Shown here piece by piece: positions 1 to 8,253 of a stretch of 26,532 bases of DNA. A program made the position numbers and the translations under genes. The DNA comes from CAYTSA01 sp964440345. GTDB lineage: Bacteria; Desulfobacterota; Desulfovibrionia; Desulfovibrionales; Desulfovibrionaceae. The stretch is from assembly GCA_964440345.1 (NCBI GenBank), contig CAYTSA010000050.1, forward strand, positions 1-26,532, given 5' to 3'. Each line of letters starts with the position of its first letter. Position 1 is the first letter of the stretch. The notes under the pieces were generated by a model. It was not told the origin of the DNA and searched no databases. It saw only the letters and a list, made by a program, of their open reading frames with translations.

Positions 1-252
1 TATAGATGCAATCTTTGCAGAGACCTCGACTTTACTGACAGATGTGGGAGCTTCGAAGCAAAGGGCATAGCCACAAAGAGATAACAGCTACGCGTTGATA
101 ACATAATTCAACGGCTTCGCCGTGTGCAAAGTCAGCCGCGGCCCGCTAAAAAAACACAGCCAGGTATTCTTTGAAGCGCCATGCAAACGCTTCACCAACT
201 CATCAACAGCAAGAGACAGTGCGCTAATTGCCCGGGCTGGGCGTGTAGCGGT
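1..252. other. Left-edge non-coding stretch
   Basis: I see no convincing complete gene. One plus-strand frame is open from the left edge to a stop near base 70 and could be the last 22 or so codons of a gene lying outside the window, but it is too short to identify. A small hairpin (ACGGC, 3-nt loop, GCCGT) lies near 111-123. There is no clear terminator for the leftward efflux-channel gene that ends at 253. Confidence 0.4.
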
Positions 253-1671
253 TTACTGCACCGCCAGGGCTTGGTTGCGCTCGCCTATGGCCACGTAGAA
301 TCGGGCCAGGGCAATCTGGTAGTCGGCCAGGGCTGAGGTCAAGTTGGCCTCCGCCGTGGTCAGCCGGGCCTGGGCGTCCAGCACGTCAGTGTTGGTGCCC
401 ACCTGGGCCTGGTAGCGGGCCACAGCCATGCGGTAGCCTTCCTTGGCGGAGGCAACGCCCACCCGGGCCACCTTGATGCGCTTGGCCGCTTCTTCGATGT
501 CCAGAATCTTGGACTTGACGTCAAAGGCCACTTCCAGCCGCAGGTTGCGCAGGTCCTGAGCCAGGCTTGCGGCAGATTCTTGGGCTTGTTTCCAGGCGTT
601 GCGGCTTTCTCCCCCGTCGAAAAGCTCGTAAGAGCCGGTTATGGAGGCGTCCCAGCCAGTGAAGTCTGTTTCGTTATATGAGCCGCCGTTAACATCAGGG
701 TCCTCGCCCTGGCGGTACCAGCTGAAATCTGCGCTCACCTGGGGAAAGAGCGCGCTCCGGGCGACGCCGGCGTCTTTGCGGGCGATGTCCACGGCCAGGC
801 TGGCCAGCCACATGTCCGGCCGGTTCTTGTACGCCTTTTCCAAGGCTGTGGGCAGCTCTAGAGGCAGCGGAGCGTACGCCAGCTCGCCCACGTAGGCCAC
901 TTCAGCTTCAATGGGCATGGCCAGCAGTGTGTTCAGCCGGGCTTGCTGAGTAGCCACGGCGTTTTGGGCCTTGAGCAGGCCGTCTTCGGCGCCCGCCAAG
1001 TCTGTTTCAGCTTGCAGCACGTCAAGCCGGGGTTTGAGCCCCACGTCGTAAAAAGCCTGGGTTACTTGCAGTTGCGACTCCAGGCGGGTCACTGCGTCCC
1101 GGGCGCTACGGAGGTCTTCGCGGGCTGCCAGCATGTTCAAAAAATTTTCCTGCACGCTGAGGATGAGGGAAAGCTCAGTGTCAGAGAGGTTGGCCTGCGC
1201 CTGTTCGTACTGCAGCTTGGCTTTGCCAAGGGTTTCGTCCAGGTTCCAGCCGGTGAAAATATTTTGCTTCACATTGAAAAAAAGTTGAAACTGATGGTCG
1301 CTACGGCCAGCTAAGGGCGCAACCTGGTTGTAAAGGGTGTACTTATAGCCGCCGGAGGCTTTAGGGTAGAACCCCCCCTGGGCAGAGTGTATCCCGTGTT
1401 GCGCCGCTTTGATGATGGTTTGCGCAGAGGCGATCTGGGGGTTGTCCGCCAAAGCCTTGCCCACAGCTTGGGCCAGGGTCAGGGCCGGCGCTTCAGGAGT
1501 TGTGGCGTTGGTCTGGCCATACATATACTCCAGGCCGGGGATTTCAGCCGTTGTCTGGTCCAGTGTTGAAGCTATGTCCTTGGACGTGGCGTTTTGCGCC
1601 AGCGCGCTGGGCGCAGCAGCGGCAAAAGAAGAAAGCAGTATGACGGCAAGGCCAAAAATGCGCAGTAACAT
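253..1671 (-). CDS. TolC-family outer membrane efflux protein
   Basis: This 472-aa protein is probably the outer-membrane channel that completes a tripartite efflux pump with the adaptor and RND transporter encoded divergently. The N-terminus (MLLRIFGLAVILLSSFAAAAPSALAQ) is a typical Sec signal peptide. The mature part begins its first repeat with LTLAQAVGKALADNPQI, the usual start of an OEP domain. It then shows two long Ala/Gln/Glu-rich helical halves, each followed by strand-like segments, for example FNVKQNIFTGWNLDE and SITGSYELFDGGESRNAW. Length fits the family (about 420-490 aa). The ATG at 1671 is preceded by GGGAGG nine bases away. Sharing the regulatory region with marR suggests common control. 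The substrate cannot be read from the sequence. Confidence 0.93.
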   Translation of the reverse strand: MLLRIFGLAVILLSSFAAAAPSALAQNATSKDIASTLDQTTAEIPGLEYMYGQTNATTPEAPALTLAQAVGKALADNPQIASAQTIIKAAQHGIHSAQGGFYPKASGGYKYTLYNQVAPLAGRSDHQFQLFFNVKQNIFTGWNLDETLGKAKLQYEQAQANLSDTELSLILSVQENFLNMLAAREDLRSARDAVTRLESQLQVTQAFYDVGLKPRLDVLQAETDLAGAEDGLLKAQNAVATQQARLNTLLAMPIEAEVAYVGELAYAPLPLELPTALEKAYKNRPDMWLASLAVDIARKDAGVARSALFPQVSADFSWYRQGEDPDVNGGSYNETDFTGWDASITGSYELFDGGESRNAWKQAQESAASLAQDLRNLRLEVAFDVKSKILDIEEAAKRIKVARVGVASAKEGYRMAVARYQAQVGTNTDVLDAQARLTTAEANLTSALADYQIALARFYVAIGERNQALAVQ

Positions 1672-1748
1672 GGATATCCGCCTCCCTTAATTGGCGTAGT
1701 ATGGCAACAAGTGCGAGATTACCTGCTTTTTCCCGCTTCTTCAAGCGA

Positions 1749-1811
1749 TTGCAAAAAATATTGTTGCAAGGATTGACAGACGATTGACATACATATAGTT
1801 GGTGTGTCAAC
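1749..1811. promoter_or_regulatory. Divergent marR/efflux control region with palindromic operators
   Basis: Two TTGACA elements lie 11 bp apart (1773-1778 and 1784-1789). The first with TATAGT at 1794-1799 gives a marR promoter, although the spacer of 15 bp is short. TTGACA at 1784 and TGTCAA ending at 1810 form an inverted repeat centred on the putative -10, matching at 8 of 10 arm positions. A second pair, TTGCAA at 1749-1754 and 1764-1769, lies toward the leftward gene. MarR proteins bind palindromes of about this size as dimers and usually repress their own promoter, so these are candidate operators. Which one is used is inference. Confidence 0.5.
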
Positions 1812-1852
1812 GAATTTTTCTGTAACTGCCAACTCTTTTAGAAAGCACGTTT

Positions 1853-2329
1853 ATGCCTTGTTTTTCTCGCAAACCGGCCCATGAGCTGGATCATTCTTTG
1901 GGGTTTCACCTGGCCAGGACAAGTCTTGCTCTGAAGGCGGAGCTGCGCCGTTCGCTTGCTGCAGCTGGGGTGGATATCACCCCGGAGCAATGGGCTGTGC
2001 TTGCGCGGTTGTGGGAAGAGGACGGACGTTCACAAAAGGAAATCAGACAATCCACGCTCAAGGACGGGGCTACGGTGACCCGTATTGTTGACGCTCTGGA
2101 GCGCAAGGGTTTTATTGAGCGACGGCCTGACCTCGCGGACCGGCGCGCTCGCAGGGTGTTTTTGACTCCTGCTGGCGTGCATATAAAGGATGAGGCCTCA
2201 GCTGCGGTGGAAACAGTGCGGGACCGGGTGTTTTCTTGCCTGAGCTCTGACGAGCAAATACAAATGATCTCCATGCTGCAACAGCTCTACGGAGAATTGA
2301 GCCATGAGACGAACAACGGTACAGACTAA
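1853..2329 (+). CDS. MarR-family transcriptional regulator
   Basis: This is a 158-aa winged-helix regulator of usual MarR length. Visible features are the ITPEQWAVLARLWEEDG helix, the recognition region (SQKEIRQSTLKDGATVTRIVDALERKGFIERR) and the wing motif DLADRRARRVFLTPAG, followed by a C-terminal dimerisation helix. The gene heads the adaptor/pump cluster and is divergent from the outer-membrane channel, the usual arrangement for a local repressor released by a small-molecule ligand. The ribosome binding site is weak (AGAAAG upstream of ATG). It is probably autoregulated through the palindromes just upstream. The ligand is unknown. Confidence 0.92.
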   Translation: MPCFSRKPAHELDHSLGFHLARTSLALKAELRRSLAAAGVDITPEQWAVLARLWEEDGRSQKEIRQSTLKDGATVTRIVDALERKGFIERRPDLADRRARRVFLTPAGVHIKDEASAAVETVRDRVFSCLSSDEQIQMISMLQQLYGELSHETNNGTD

Positions 2330-2366
2330 GCTCTTGCCGCCAATATCAATGTATTGCGAGGTAGTG

Positions 2367-3440
2367 ATGCGTTATATGTGCATATTTTCAGCCCTGGCCT
2401 TTCTGTTTTTTTCAGCTGTTGTCCACGCCGCTGAAGAAGGCGATAAGCAGGAGCAGCAAGGGCCTCCCCCGGCCCGGGTTGTTGTGGAAAAATCAGTTTC
2501 TGGCACGGTGCGGCCGCAAACAGAGATCGTAGGCACAGTTTACTATCCGGACGTGTCGCAGACTGCTTCCGAAATCTCCGGCCGTGTTGATAAGACGTCC
2601 TTTGAAGAAGGCTTTACTGTCGAGTCCGGGGCAGTGCTGGCCCGGCTGGACACGCAGCTGCTGCGCAAGGAGCTGGAGGCGGCCAAGGCTGGGCATCAGG
2701 AAGCTTTGACGGACCTTGAGGACGCCCGGCTGAAGTTCAAGCGGCTTGCTTCGTTGCGCGAGTCCGAGTCTGTGGCTGTGAGCGAATACGACAAGGCCCG
2801 GTTCGCCGTGGAGTCTGCTGAAAAGCGGGCTGTTTCGGAAAAAGCGGCCATGGAAAAGCTGTCCATTCAGATCGCCAAGGCGGTCATCCGGGCGCCTTTT
2901 GCCGGCATTGTCGTGGAAGAACACGCCCAGCCAGGCGAGTGGCTTTCGCCGGGGTCGCCGGTGGCCACCATTGCCCGCAACGACGAGATGGACATTGTGG
3001 TGGACGCCCCGCAGTCGATTCTCCCCTTTGCCATTCCAGGCGCGCCGGCGCTGGTGCGGATTCACGGCCAGGAGATAGAAGGCAAAGTGCACGCGGTTGT
3101 TCCCAAAGGCGACGTGGCCACGCGGACGTTTCCGGTAAAGATCCGCATCCCCAACAATGGCGGTTTGATACAGGGCATGGAAGCCTCGGTCCGGCTGCCC
3201 GCGGGCGAGAAGCAGGAGGCGGTGCTTGTGCCCCGGGACGCTGTTATTCAGCCCCGCGGCTCCTTTGTCATTTACGTGGCGGTAAAGGGCGTCGCCCAGA
3301 TGATTCCCGTACAGGTGCAGTCGTATGTGGGCATGCAGGCCGCAGTGCAGGGCCCTGGCTTGCAGCCGGGCATGGACGTGGTGGTCAAGGGCAACGAGCG
3401 CTTGCGGCCAGGCCAGCCTGTAACCATCGTAACGCAGTAG
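2367..3440 (+). CDS. RND efflux periplasmic adaptor (membrane fusion protein)
   Basis: This 357-aa protein of the HlyD/AcrA type should bridge the inner-membrane pump and the TolC-like channel. I choose the ATG at 2367, not the upstream frame opening at 2304, because it has a GCGAGG ribosome site five bases away and starts exactly at a signal peptide (MRYMCIFSALAFLFFSAVVHA). After that come a biotinyl-lipoyl-like half (SEISGRVDKTSFEEGFTVESG), a helical hairpin rich in Ala, Glu, Lys and Leu, the second lipoyl half (VIRAPFAGIVVEEHAQPGEW), and beta-barrel and membrane-proximal domains ending PGMDVVVKGNERLRPGQPV. It lies 12 nt before the pump gene, so the two are co-transcribed. Confidence 0.92.
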   Translation: MRYMCIFSALAFLFFSAVVHAAEEGDKQEQQGPPPARVVVEKSVSGTVRPQTEIVGTVYYPDVSQTASEISGRVDKTSFEEGFTVESGAVLARLDTQLLRKELEAAKAGHQEALTDLEDARLKFKRLASLRESESVAVSEYDKARFAVESAEKRAVSEKAAMEKLSIQIAKAVIRAPFAGIVVEEHAQPGEWLSPGSPVATIARNDEMDIVVDAPQSILPFAIPGAPALVRIHGQEIEGKVHAVVPKGDVATRTFPVKIRIPNNGGLIQGMEASVRLPAGEKQEAVLVPRDAVIQPRGSFVIYVAVKGVAQMIPVQVQSYVGMQAAVQGPGLQPGMDVVVKGNERLRPGQPVTIVTQ

Positions 3441-3452
3441 CCGGGGATCGTC

Positions 3453-6400
3453 ATGGATATTGTCAATACTTCCATCCGCAAGCCCGTGGGCGTGCTGGTT
3501 GTCGTGATCCTCGTGGTCATGTTTGGCCTCATCGGCTTGTACTCTATGCCTTACCAACTGAGCCCCACGGTTGTTATGCCGGAAATATCGGTAACCACTG
3601 TTTGGCCCGGCGCCACCCCTTACGACATAGAGCGAGAAATCATCGAAGAGCAGGAGGAAGCGCTCAAAGGCTTGACCGGATTGGAGGAGATGGAGTCTTC
3701 CGCCTACAACGCTTACGCAGAAATTTCGCTCAAATTCGCCATAGGCACGGACGTGGACAACGCCTTGCTGCGAGTGTCCAACAAGCTGGACGAAGTGTCG
3801 GAGTATCCGGACACTGCCGAGAAACCCATTCTGAACGCTACGGGAGCGTCCACCTCGCCGGTCATCTGGATGATTTTGAAAACGCTGCCTGAAAACGAGC
3901 AGAAAATAGAGACCTACAGAACGTTTTTCGAAGACGAAGTGCGCCAGTATCTGGAGCGCGTGCCAGGCGTGGCGGACTTGTTCGTTTTTGGCGGTACAGA
4001 GCGGGAAATGCAAGTGGTGGTGGACCCTGCCAAGTTGTCCGCCTACAAACAGAGCCTGGTGAAGGGAGGCGACTCTGTGGTCGGGGTGTTGCGGGCGGAG
4101 AACGCAAACGTCTCGGCTGGCTCCATGCAGCTGGGCCGCCGGGAATGGCGCATCCGCACAGTGGGCGAGTTCCAGTCGCCTGAAGATATCGAGGAAACAG
4201 TCATCACCTCGTCCGGGCAACGGCGTGTCACAGTGGGCGACGTGGCCCAGGCCATGTACGGTTATGAAAAGTTGACTGTGGCCATGATGCACAACGGCGA
4301 AAGCGGCATTGTATGCGGGGTAAAGCCCGAACCAGGCGCCAACGTGCTGGAGGTGACCGACGCCGCCGAGAAAGTGGTGGAGCAGCTGAACGCCGGCAAG
4401 CTTAAAAAGCAGGGACTCTACATAGACTGGGCTTATGACCAGCGAGAATACATCAACGGCGCCATCGATTTGGTGAAGCAGAACATTCTTATCGGCGGCT
4501 TGCTGGCTGTGGTCACGCTGCTTGTTTTTTTGCGGTCGGTCAGCTCCACCTTTATTGTGGCCTTTGCCATCCCCATCAGCGTGCTGGGAACGTTTATTTT
4601 CATGTCCATGCTGGGCCGGAATCTGAACGTGGTCAGTCTGGCTGGGATATCTTTTGCTGTGGGCATGCTGGTGGACAACGCCATCGTGGTGCTGGAGAAC
4701 GTGGACCGGCACCGCAAAATGGGCAAGAAAGCCTTTGCCGCCGCTTACGACGGCGCCAAGGAAGTCTGGGGCGCGGTGGTCGCTTCTACCGCCACCACCG
4801 TGGCAGTGTTTCTGCCTGTGGTTTTCATGCAGCAAGAAGCCGGCCAGCTTTTTAAGGACATCGCCATCGCGGTTACGTCGGCCATCCTCATCAGCCTGTT
4901 TGTTTCCGTATCCGTTATCCCCATGCTGGCCAAGCAGTTATACGCCGTTTCCCGGAGGCCCCAGGTCAGCGGCGTGAAGAAGAAAAGGAAGATTCTCGGC
5001 CCAGGCGCTCTGTTCCAGAGCGGCTTCATGGCTCTTGTCCGGCTGTGCTTGTGGAACTGGTTTACGCGCATCGTAACCATCGTATTGCTCACCAGTCTGG
5101 CTGTAGGCACGGCGTATTTTCTTTTCCCCAAAATGGAGTACCTGCCCCAGGGGAACCGGAACTTGATTCTAAATATCCTTATTCCTCCGCCGGGATTGAG
5201 CTACGCCGAGCGGCTGGACATGGGCGAGTACATTTTCGAAAGTCTGGCGCCCTTCCGCGATAAGGAAGAACATCAAGGCATGCCGGGCATTCGCCAGATA
5301 TTCTACGTGGGCGCGGACCGCATCAGCATCTTTGGCGTGGTCTCCACCCAGGAGCAGCGCGCCGGAGAGCTTATCCCTATGCTCAACAGGGTGATTAACT
5401 CCATTCCCGGTATGTTCGGGGTCAGTCTGCAGGCCGGCATTTTCGAGGAGCGGATAGGCGAGGGCCGATCGGTGAACGTGGACCTAGCCCACGGCGACAT
5501 GGGAAAACTCGTCGCCGGCGCCGGCGCCCTGTACGGCGCCGTCAGCCAAGCCATCCCCGGGGCGCAGATACGCCCCGTGCCCTCTCTGGAGCTCATGTTC
5601 CCGGAAGTCAAGCTCATACCCAGACGGGACAGGATGCGGTCTGCAGGGTTGGACACAACCTCTTTGGGACTGATCATGGACATTTACATGGACGGCAGGA
5701 AGGTAGGCGAATTCAAGCGCCAGGGCGATAAAAAGATAGACTTGGTAGTCAAAGCGTCCGAGCAGAACATCGCCACGCCAGAAGACCTGTACCAGTCCAT
5801 GGTGGTGCTGCCGGACGGCCGGTCCGTGCCGCTCTCTTCGCTGGCGGACTTGGAGCGGACCACGGGCATTACTCAGATACGCCACCTGGAGCGCCGACGC
5901 ACTGTGACCTTGCAGGTCACGCCTCCCGGAAACATGCCCTTGGAAGAAGCCATGAACGTAATCACCAACCAGTTGGTCCCGCAGCTCAAGAACGGTCCAC
6001 TGCAAGACATAGACGTAAGCTTGACTGGAGCTGCGGACAAACTGACAGAGACCCGGAAGGCCCTGCAGTGGAACTTTTTGCTGGCTGTAATCATTACCTA
6101 CCTGCTCATGTCCGCCCTGTTCGGCAATTTCATCTACCCGCTGGCCATTCTTTTTACTGTGCCTCTGGCTGCGGCCGGCGGTATACTGGGCCTTTTTTTG
6201 GAGAACGTGTTCATTGCGCCCCAGTCTTTGGATATATTGACAATGCTCGGTTTTGTTATTCTCATTGGCGTGGTGGTGAACAACGCCATTCTCATTGTGC
6301 ACCAGTCCCTGAACAACATGCGGCTGCACGGCATGGAGGCCAAGGAGGCTGTGCTGGAATCCGTGCGCACTCGCCTGCGGCCCATCTACATGAGCGCGTG

Positions 6401-6617
6401 CACGTCCATCTTTGGCATGTTGCCGCTGGTCCTGGCGCCCGGCCCGGGGTCTGAGCTGTACCGCGGTCTGGGCAGTGTCGTGTTGGGAGGCTTGGCGGTG
6501 TCTACCATCTTCACAGTGTTTGTTATTCCTTCCATGCTGTTGTTTTTCTTGTGGATGGAAAAACCAGGCAAAGCAAACAAGAATGGAGAGAAGGCGGAGG
6601 AAATACAGACCGTTTGA
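3453..6617 (+). CDS. RND-family (HAE1/AcrB-like) efflux transporter
   Basis: This 1054-aa proton-driven inner-membrane exporter has the full expected length. The N-terminus (MDIVNTSIRKPVGVLVVVIL) is the standard first membrane helix. TM4 carries GMLVDNAIVVLEN, with Asp408 followed by Asn409 where AcrB has two Asp. TM10 reads GVVVNNAILIV, with Asn where AcrB has the relay Lys. This VDN/VNN pattern occurs in a recognised subset of HAE1 pumps, so it is a variant and not evidence of inactivity. Two large periplasmic loops lie between TM1-2 and TM7-8. The gene follows the adaptor by 12 nt. The AcrB-like class suggests drugs, solvents or lipids as substrates, but the sequence does not say which. 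Confidence 0.95.
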   Translation: MDIVNTSIRKPVGVLVVVILVVMFGLIGLYSMPYQLSPTVVMPEISVTTVWPGATPYDIEREIIEEQEEALKGLTGLEEMESSAYNAYAEISLKFAIGTDVDNALLRVSNKLDEVSEYPDTAEKPILNATGASTSPVIWMILKTLPENEQKIETYRTFFEDEVRQYLERVPGVADLFVFGGTEREMQVVVDPAKLSAYKQSLVKGGDSVVGVLRAENANVSAGSMQLGRREWRIRTVGEFQSPEDIEETVITSSGQRRVTVGDVAQAMYGYEKLTVAMMHNGESGIVCGVKPEPGANVLEVTDAAEKVVEQLNAGKLKKQGLYIDWAYDQREYINGAIDLVKQNILIGGLLAVVTLLVFLRSVSSTFIVAFAIPISVLGTFIFMSMLGRNLNVVSLAGISFAVGMLVDNAIVVLENVDRHRKMGKKAFAAAYDGAKEVWGAVVASTATTVAVFLPVVFMQQEAGQLFKDIAIAVTSAILISLFVSVSVIPMLAKQLYAVSRRPQVSGVKKKRKILGPGALFQSGFMALVRLCLWNWFTRIVTIVLLTSLAVGTAYFLFPKMEYLPQGNRNLILNILIPPPGLSYAERLDMGEYIFESLAPFRDKEEHQGMPGIRQIFYVGADRISIFGVVSTQEQRAGELIPMLNRVINSIPGMFGVSLQAGIFEERIGEGRSVNVDLAHGDMGKLVAGAGALYGAVSQAIPGAQIRPVPSLELMFPEVKLIPRRDRMRSAGLDTTSLGLIMDIYMDGRKVGEFKRQGDKKIDLVVKASEQNIATPEDLYQSMVVLPDGRSVPLSSLADLERTTGITQIRHLERRRTVTLQVTPPGNMPLEEAMNVITNQLVPQLKNGPLQDIDVSLTGAADKLTETRKALQWNFLLAVIITYLLMSALFGNFIYPLAILFTVPLAAAGGILGLFLENVFIAPQSLDILTMLGFVILIGVVVNNAILIVHQSLNNMRLHGMEAKEAVLESVRTRLRPIYMSACTSIFGMLPLVLAPGPGSELYRGLGSVVLGGLAVSTIFTVFVIPSMLLFFLWMEKPGKANKNGEKAEEIQTV

Positions 6618-6717
6618 TTTAGGGTGCATGTATCCCTAAAGTTATTCCAGGAGAGCGCCGATAGATAGTCTGGCAGGCAAAGGATTCTGCAACCACCCAA
6701 GGAGAGGGGGTAGCGCC

Positions 6718-7128
6718 ATGTTGGACTACTATCTGTACAAGCAAGTGTACGAGCTTTTCACCCACGGAAGGGCTGAAGAGGCCAAGAACATCCTGACAGA
6801 GCTTCAAGAAAAGTATATTGAAATAGCAGACGAAAATTCGCTGCTCAAAACCCAGATACAAGAATACGAAGACATTCTGTATTTGGCCAAGAATCTGGAA
6901 TACGACGGATTCAGTTATTGGCTGAAAACCGGCTCAATCCGGCAAGGGCCGTTTTGCAGCAACTGCTATGATAAAGGCGGGCTGCTCATCCGGCTGACTG
7001 AAAACGGTCAGCAATGGCGATGCGCCACATGCGGCGCTCACTATGAGCACAAGGCGCCGCCGCAAGCGCCTCGTCTGGAAGTGCAGACGCCAAGAGCGGA
7101 AGGGAAAGTTATACATCTTTTCAAGTAG
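6718..7128 (+). CDS. Small coiled-coil and zinc-ribbon protein of unknown function
   Basis: I do not recognise the family of this 136-aa protein. Residues 1-60 are helical and charged, with a likely coiled coil (EEAKNILTELQEKYIEIADE). Residues 78-109 hold two CxxC pairs, Cys80/Cys83 and Cys102/Cys105, spaced as in a zinc ribbon (FCSNCYDKGG, then RCATCGAHYEH). The tail is Pro-rich. There is no signal peptide, so it is probably cytoplasmic. The start has a strong GGAGAGGGGG upstream. It lies 100 nt after the pump gene and is followed by a strong terminator, so it could be the last gene of that transcript or stand alone. Binding of nucleic acid or protein is a guess from the fold only. Confidence 0.75.
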   Translation: MLDYYLYKQVYELFTHGRAEEAKNILTELQEKYIEIADENSLLKTQIQEYEDILYLAKNLEYDGFSYWLKTGSIRQGPFCSNCYDKGGLLIRLTENGQQWRCATCGAHYEHKAPPQAPRLEVQTPRAEGKVIHLFK

Positions 7129-7188
7129 CTTCCGCGTTATTGTAAAAATATACCCCTAGCCCGATCTGTTTTATTCTAATCTCCTAGA

Positions 7189-7218
7189 CAAAAAGCCAGC
7201 GGCAACGCTGGCTTTTTG
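7189..7218 (+). terminator. Rho-independent terminator
   Basis: A perfect 12-bp inverted repeat (CAAAAAGCCAGC, loop GGCAAC, GCTGGCTTTTTG) ends in a T-rich run. It closes the transcript of the zinc-ribbon gene before gmhA. The A-rich left arm means it could also work on the opposite strand. Confidence 0.92.
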
Positions 7219-7275
7219 TTTTGCTTGTGTTTCCGCATTCATTGACGTATCGTGCCTTTCCTTCGGAGGTGAGCG

Positions 7276-7908
7276 GTGGACGATGCCCCTCTCATGAACG
7301 CACTGGAAATCATTGGCGAACACGCAAAAGACGGCGCTGCGCTTCGGGTAGATTTTTTCCGCCGCAACGCAGCTGCTGTAGATGAGCTGAGCCGCGCCAT
7401 GGCCTTATGTATGGCGCGCGGAGGCAAGATTCTCTTGTGCGGCAACGGCGGCAGCGCCGCCGACGCACAGCACCTGGCAGCCGAGTTCATCAACCGCTTT
7501 CAGCTGGACCGTCCCTCGCTGCCTGCAGTGGCCTTGACCACGGACACATCAGCCCTGACGGCCATTGGCAATGATTTCGGTTTTGACCAGGTCTTCAGCA
7601 AGCAGGTTCAGGGCCTGGGACAGCCCGGAGACATGTTGCTTGGGATATCCACCTCCGGCAACAGCCCGAATGTCATCAAGGCGCTGGAGACGGCCCGGGA
7701 AAAGTCTGTAACTACAGCCGGCCTGAGCGGCGCCGGCGGGGGAGACATGCTGCGGCTGTGCGACCATCTGCTCATTGTGGATGATCCGCGCACGCCGCTC
7801 ATCCAAGAAGTGCACATCGCCGTAGGCCATTTGCTCTGCCGGCTGGTGGACTATTACCTGTTTGAAAATGTTCTGGAGTTGCAGCCCCTGTTGGAGCAAC
7901 ATGAATGA
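7276..7908 (+). CDS. gmhA: Phosphoheptose isomerase (sedoheptulose-7-phosphate isomerase)
   Basis: This 210-aa SIS-domain protein should convert sedoheptulose 7-phosphate to D-glycero-D-manno-heptose 7-phosphate, the first step of the heptose pathway for the LPS core. The sugar-phosphate loop reads LLCGNGGSAADAQHLAAEF and the second loop LLGISTSGNSPNVIKAL. Metal and catalytic residues known from the E. coli enzyme align with a constant offset of five: His66, Glu70, Gln177 and His185. The start is a GTG at 7276 with GGAGGTGA upstream. DiaA is a paralogous SIS family, but the conserved zinc-site residues favour GmhA. The gene follows a terminator, so its promoter lies in the short gap or further upstream by readthrough. 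Confidence 0.92.
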   Translation: MDDAPLMNALEIIGEHAKDGAALRVDFFRRNAAAVDELSRAMALCMARGGKILLCGNGGSAADAQHLAAEFINRFQLDRPSLPAVALTTDTSALTAIGNDFGFDQVFSKQVQGLGQPGDMLLGISTSGNSPNVIKALETAREKSVTTAGLSGAGGGDMLRLCDHLLIVDDPRTPLIQEVHIAVGHLLCRLVDYYLFENVLELQPLLEQHE

Positions 7909-7992
7909 AGAGCAATGTGCGTTTGACGAACGGGCAAGTAGACTAATTATTGTGTCTGCGCTCAGCGCGCAACGTCATATACGGAGGAAATC

Positions 7993-8232
7993 ATGCCTAT
8001 TTATGAATTTCGCTGCAACGCCTGCAAGGAAGATTTTGAAGAGCTTGTCTTCAAGGACGGCGAATCAGTTGCCTGTCCGCAGTGCGGATCAATGAAGACA
8101 GAGAAACTGATGTCCTGCTGCCGTTTCAAGACTGGCGGCGGGGGGGTAGACCTGGGCGGCGCGTCGGCTCCCAGCAGTTCGTCCAGTTCCTGCGCCGGTT
8201 GTTCAGGGGGCAGCTGCGCCACCTGTCATTAA
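7993..8232 (+). CDS. FmdB-family zinc-ribbon protein
   Basis: This 79-aa protein begins MPIYEFRCNACKEDFEEL, the hallmark of the FmdB regulatory-protein family, with Cys8/Cys11 and Cys28/Cys31 forming a zinc ribbon. After a GGGGVDLGG stretch, the tail is Ser-rich with further Cys residues (CAGCSGGSCATCH), which is common in this family. It has been linked by name to formamidase regulation, but the role of most members is unknown. The ATG has an ACGGAGGAAAT ribosome site. It lies 84 nt after gmhA and 21 nt before hemC, suggesting co-transcription with hemC. Confidence 0.9.
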   Translation: MPIYEFRCNACKEDFEELVFKDGESVACPQCGSMKTEKLMSCCRFKTGGGGVDLGGASAPSSSSSSCAGCSGGSCATCH

Positions 8233-8253
8233 TTCTATCTTTATCGTATAGCC

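Noticed and set aside
2493..4835. 780-codon open frame on the minus strand across the adaptor and pump genes
   Set aside because: It is a shadow of two clear RND genes. The predicted protein is His-rich with no family pattern and no ribosome site, as expected from GC-rich antisense frames.
5484..6629. 381-codon minus-strand frame across the pump gene's end
   Set aside because: Antisense to conserved RND sequence, odd His/Gln-rich composition, no family resemblance.
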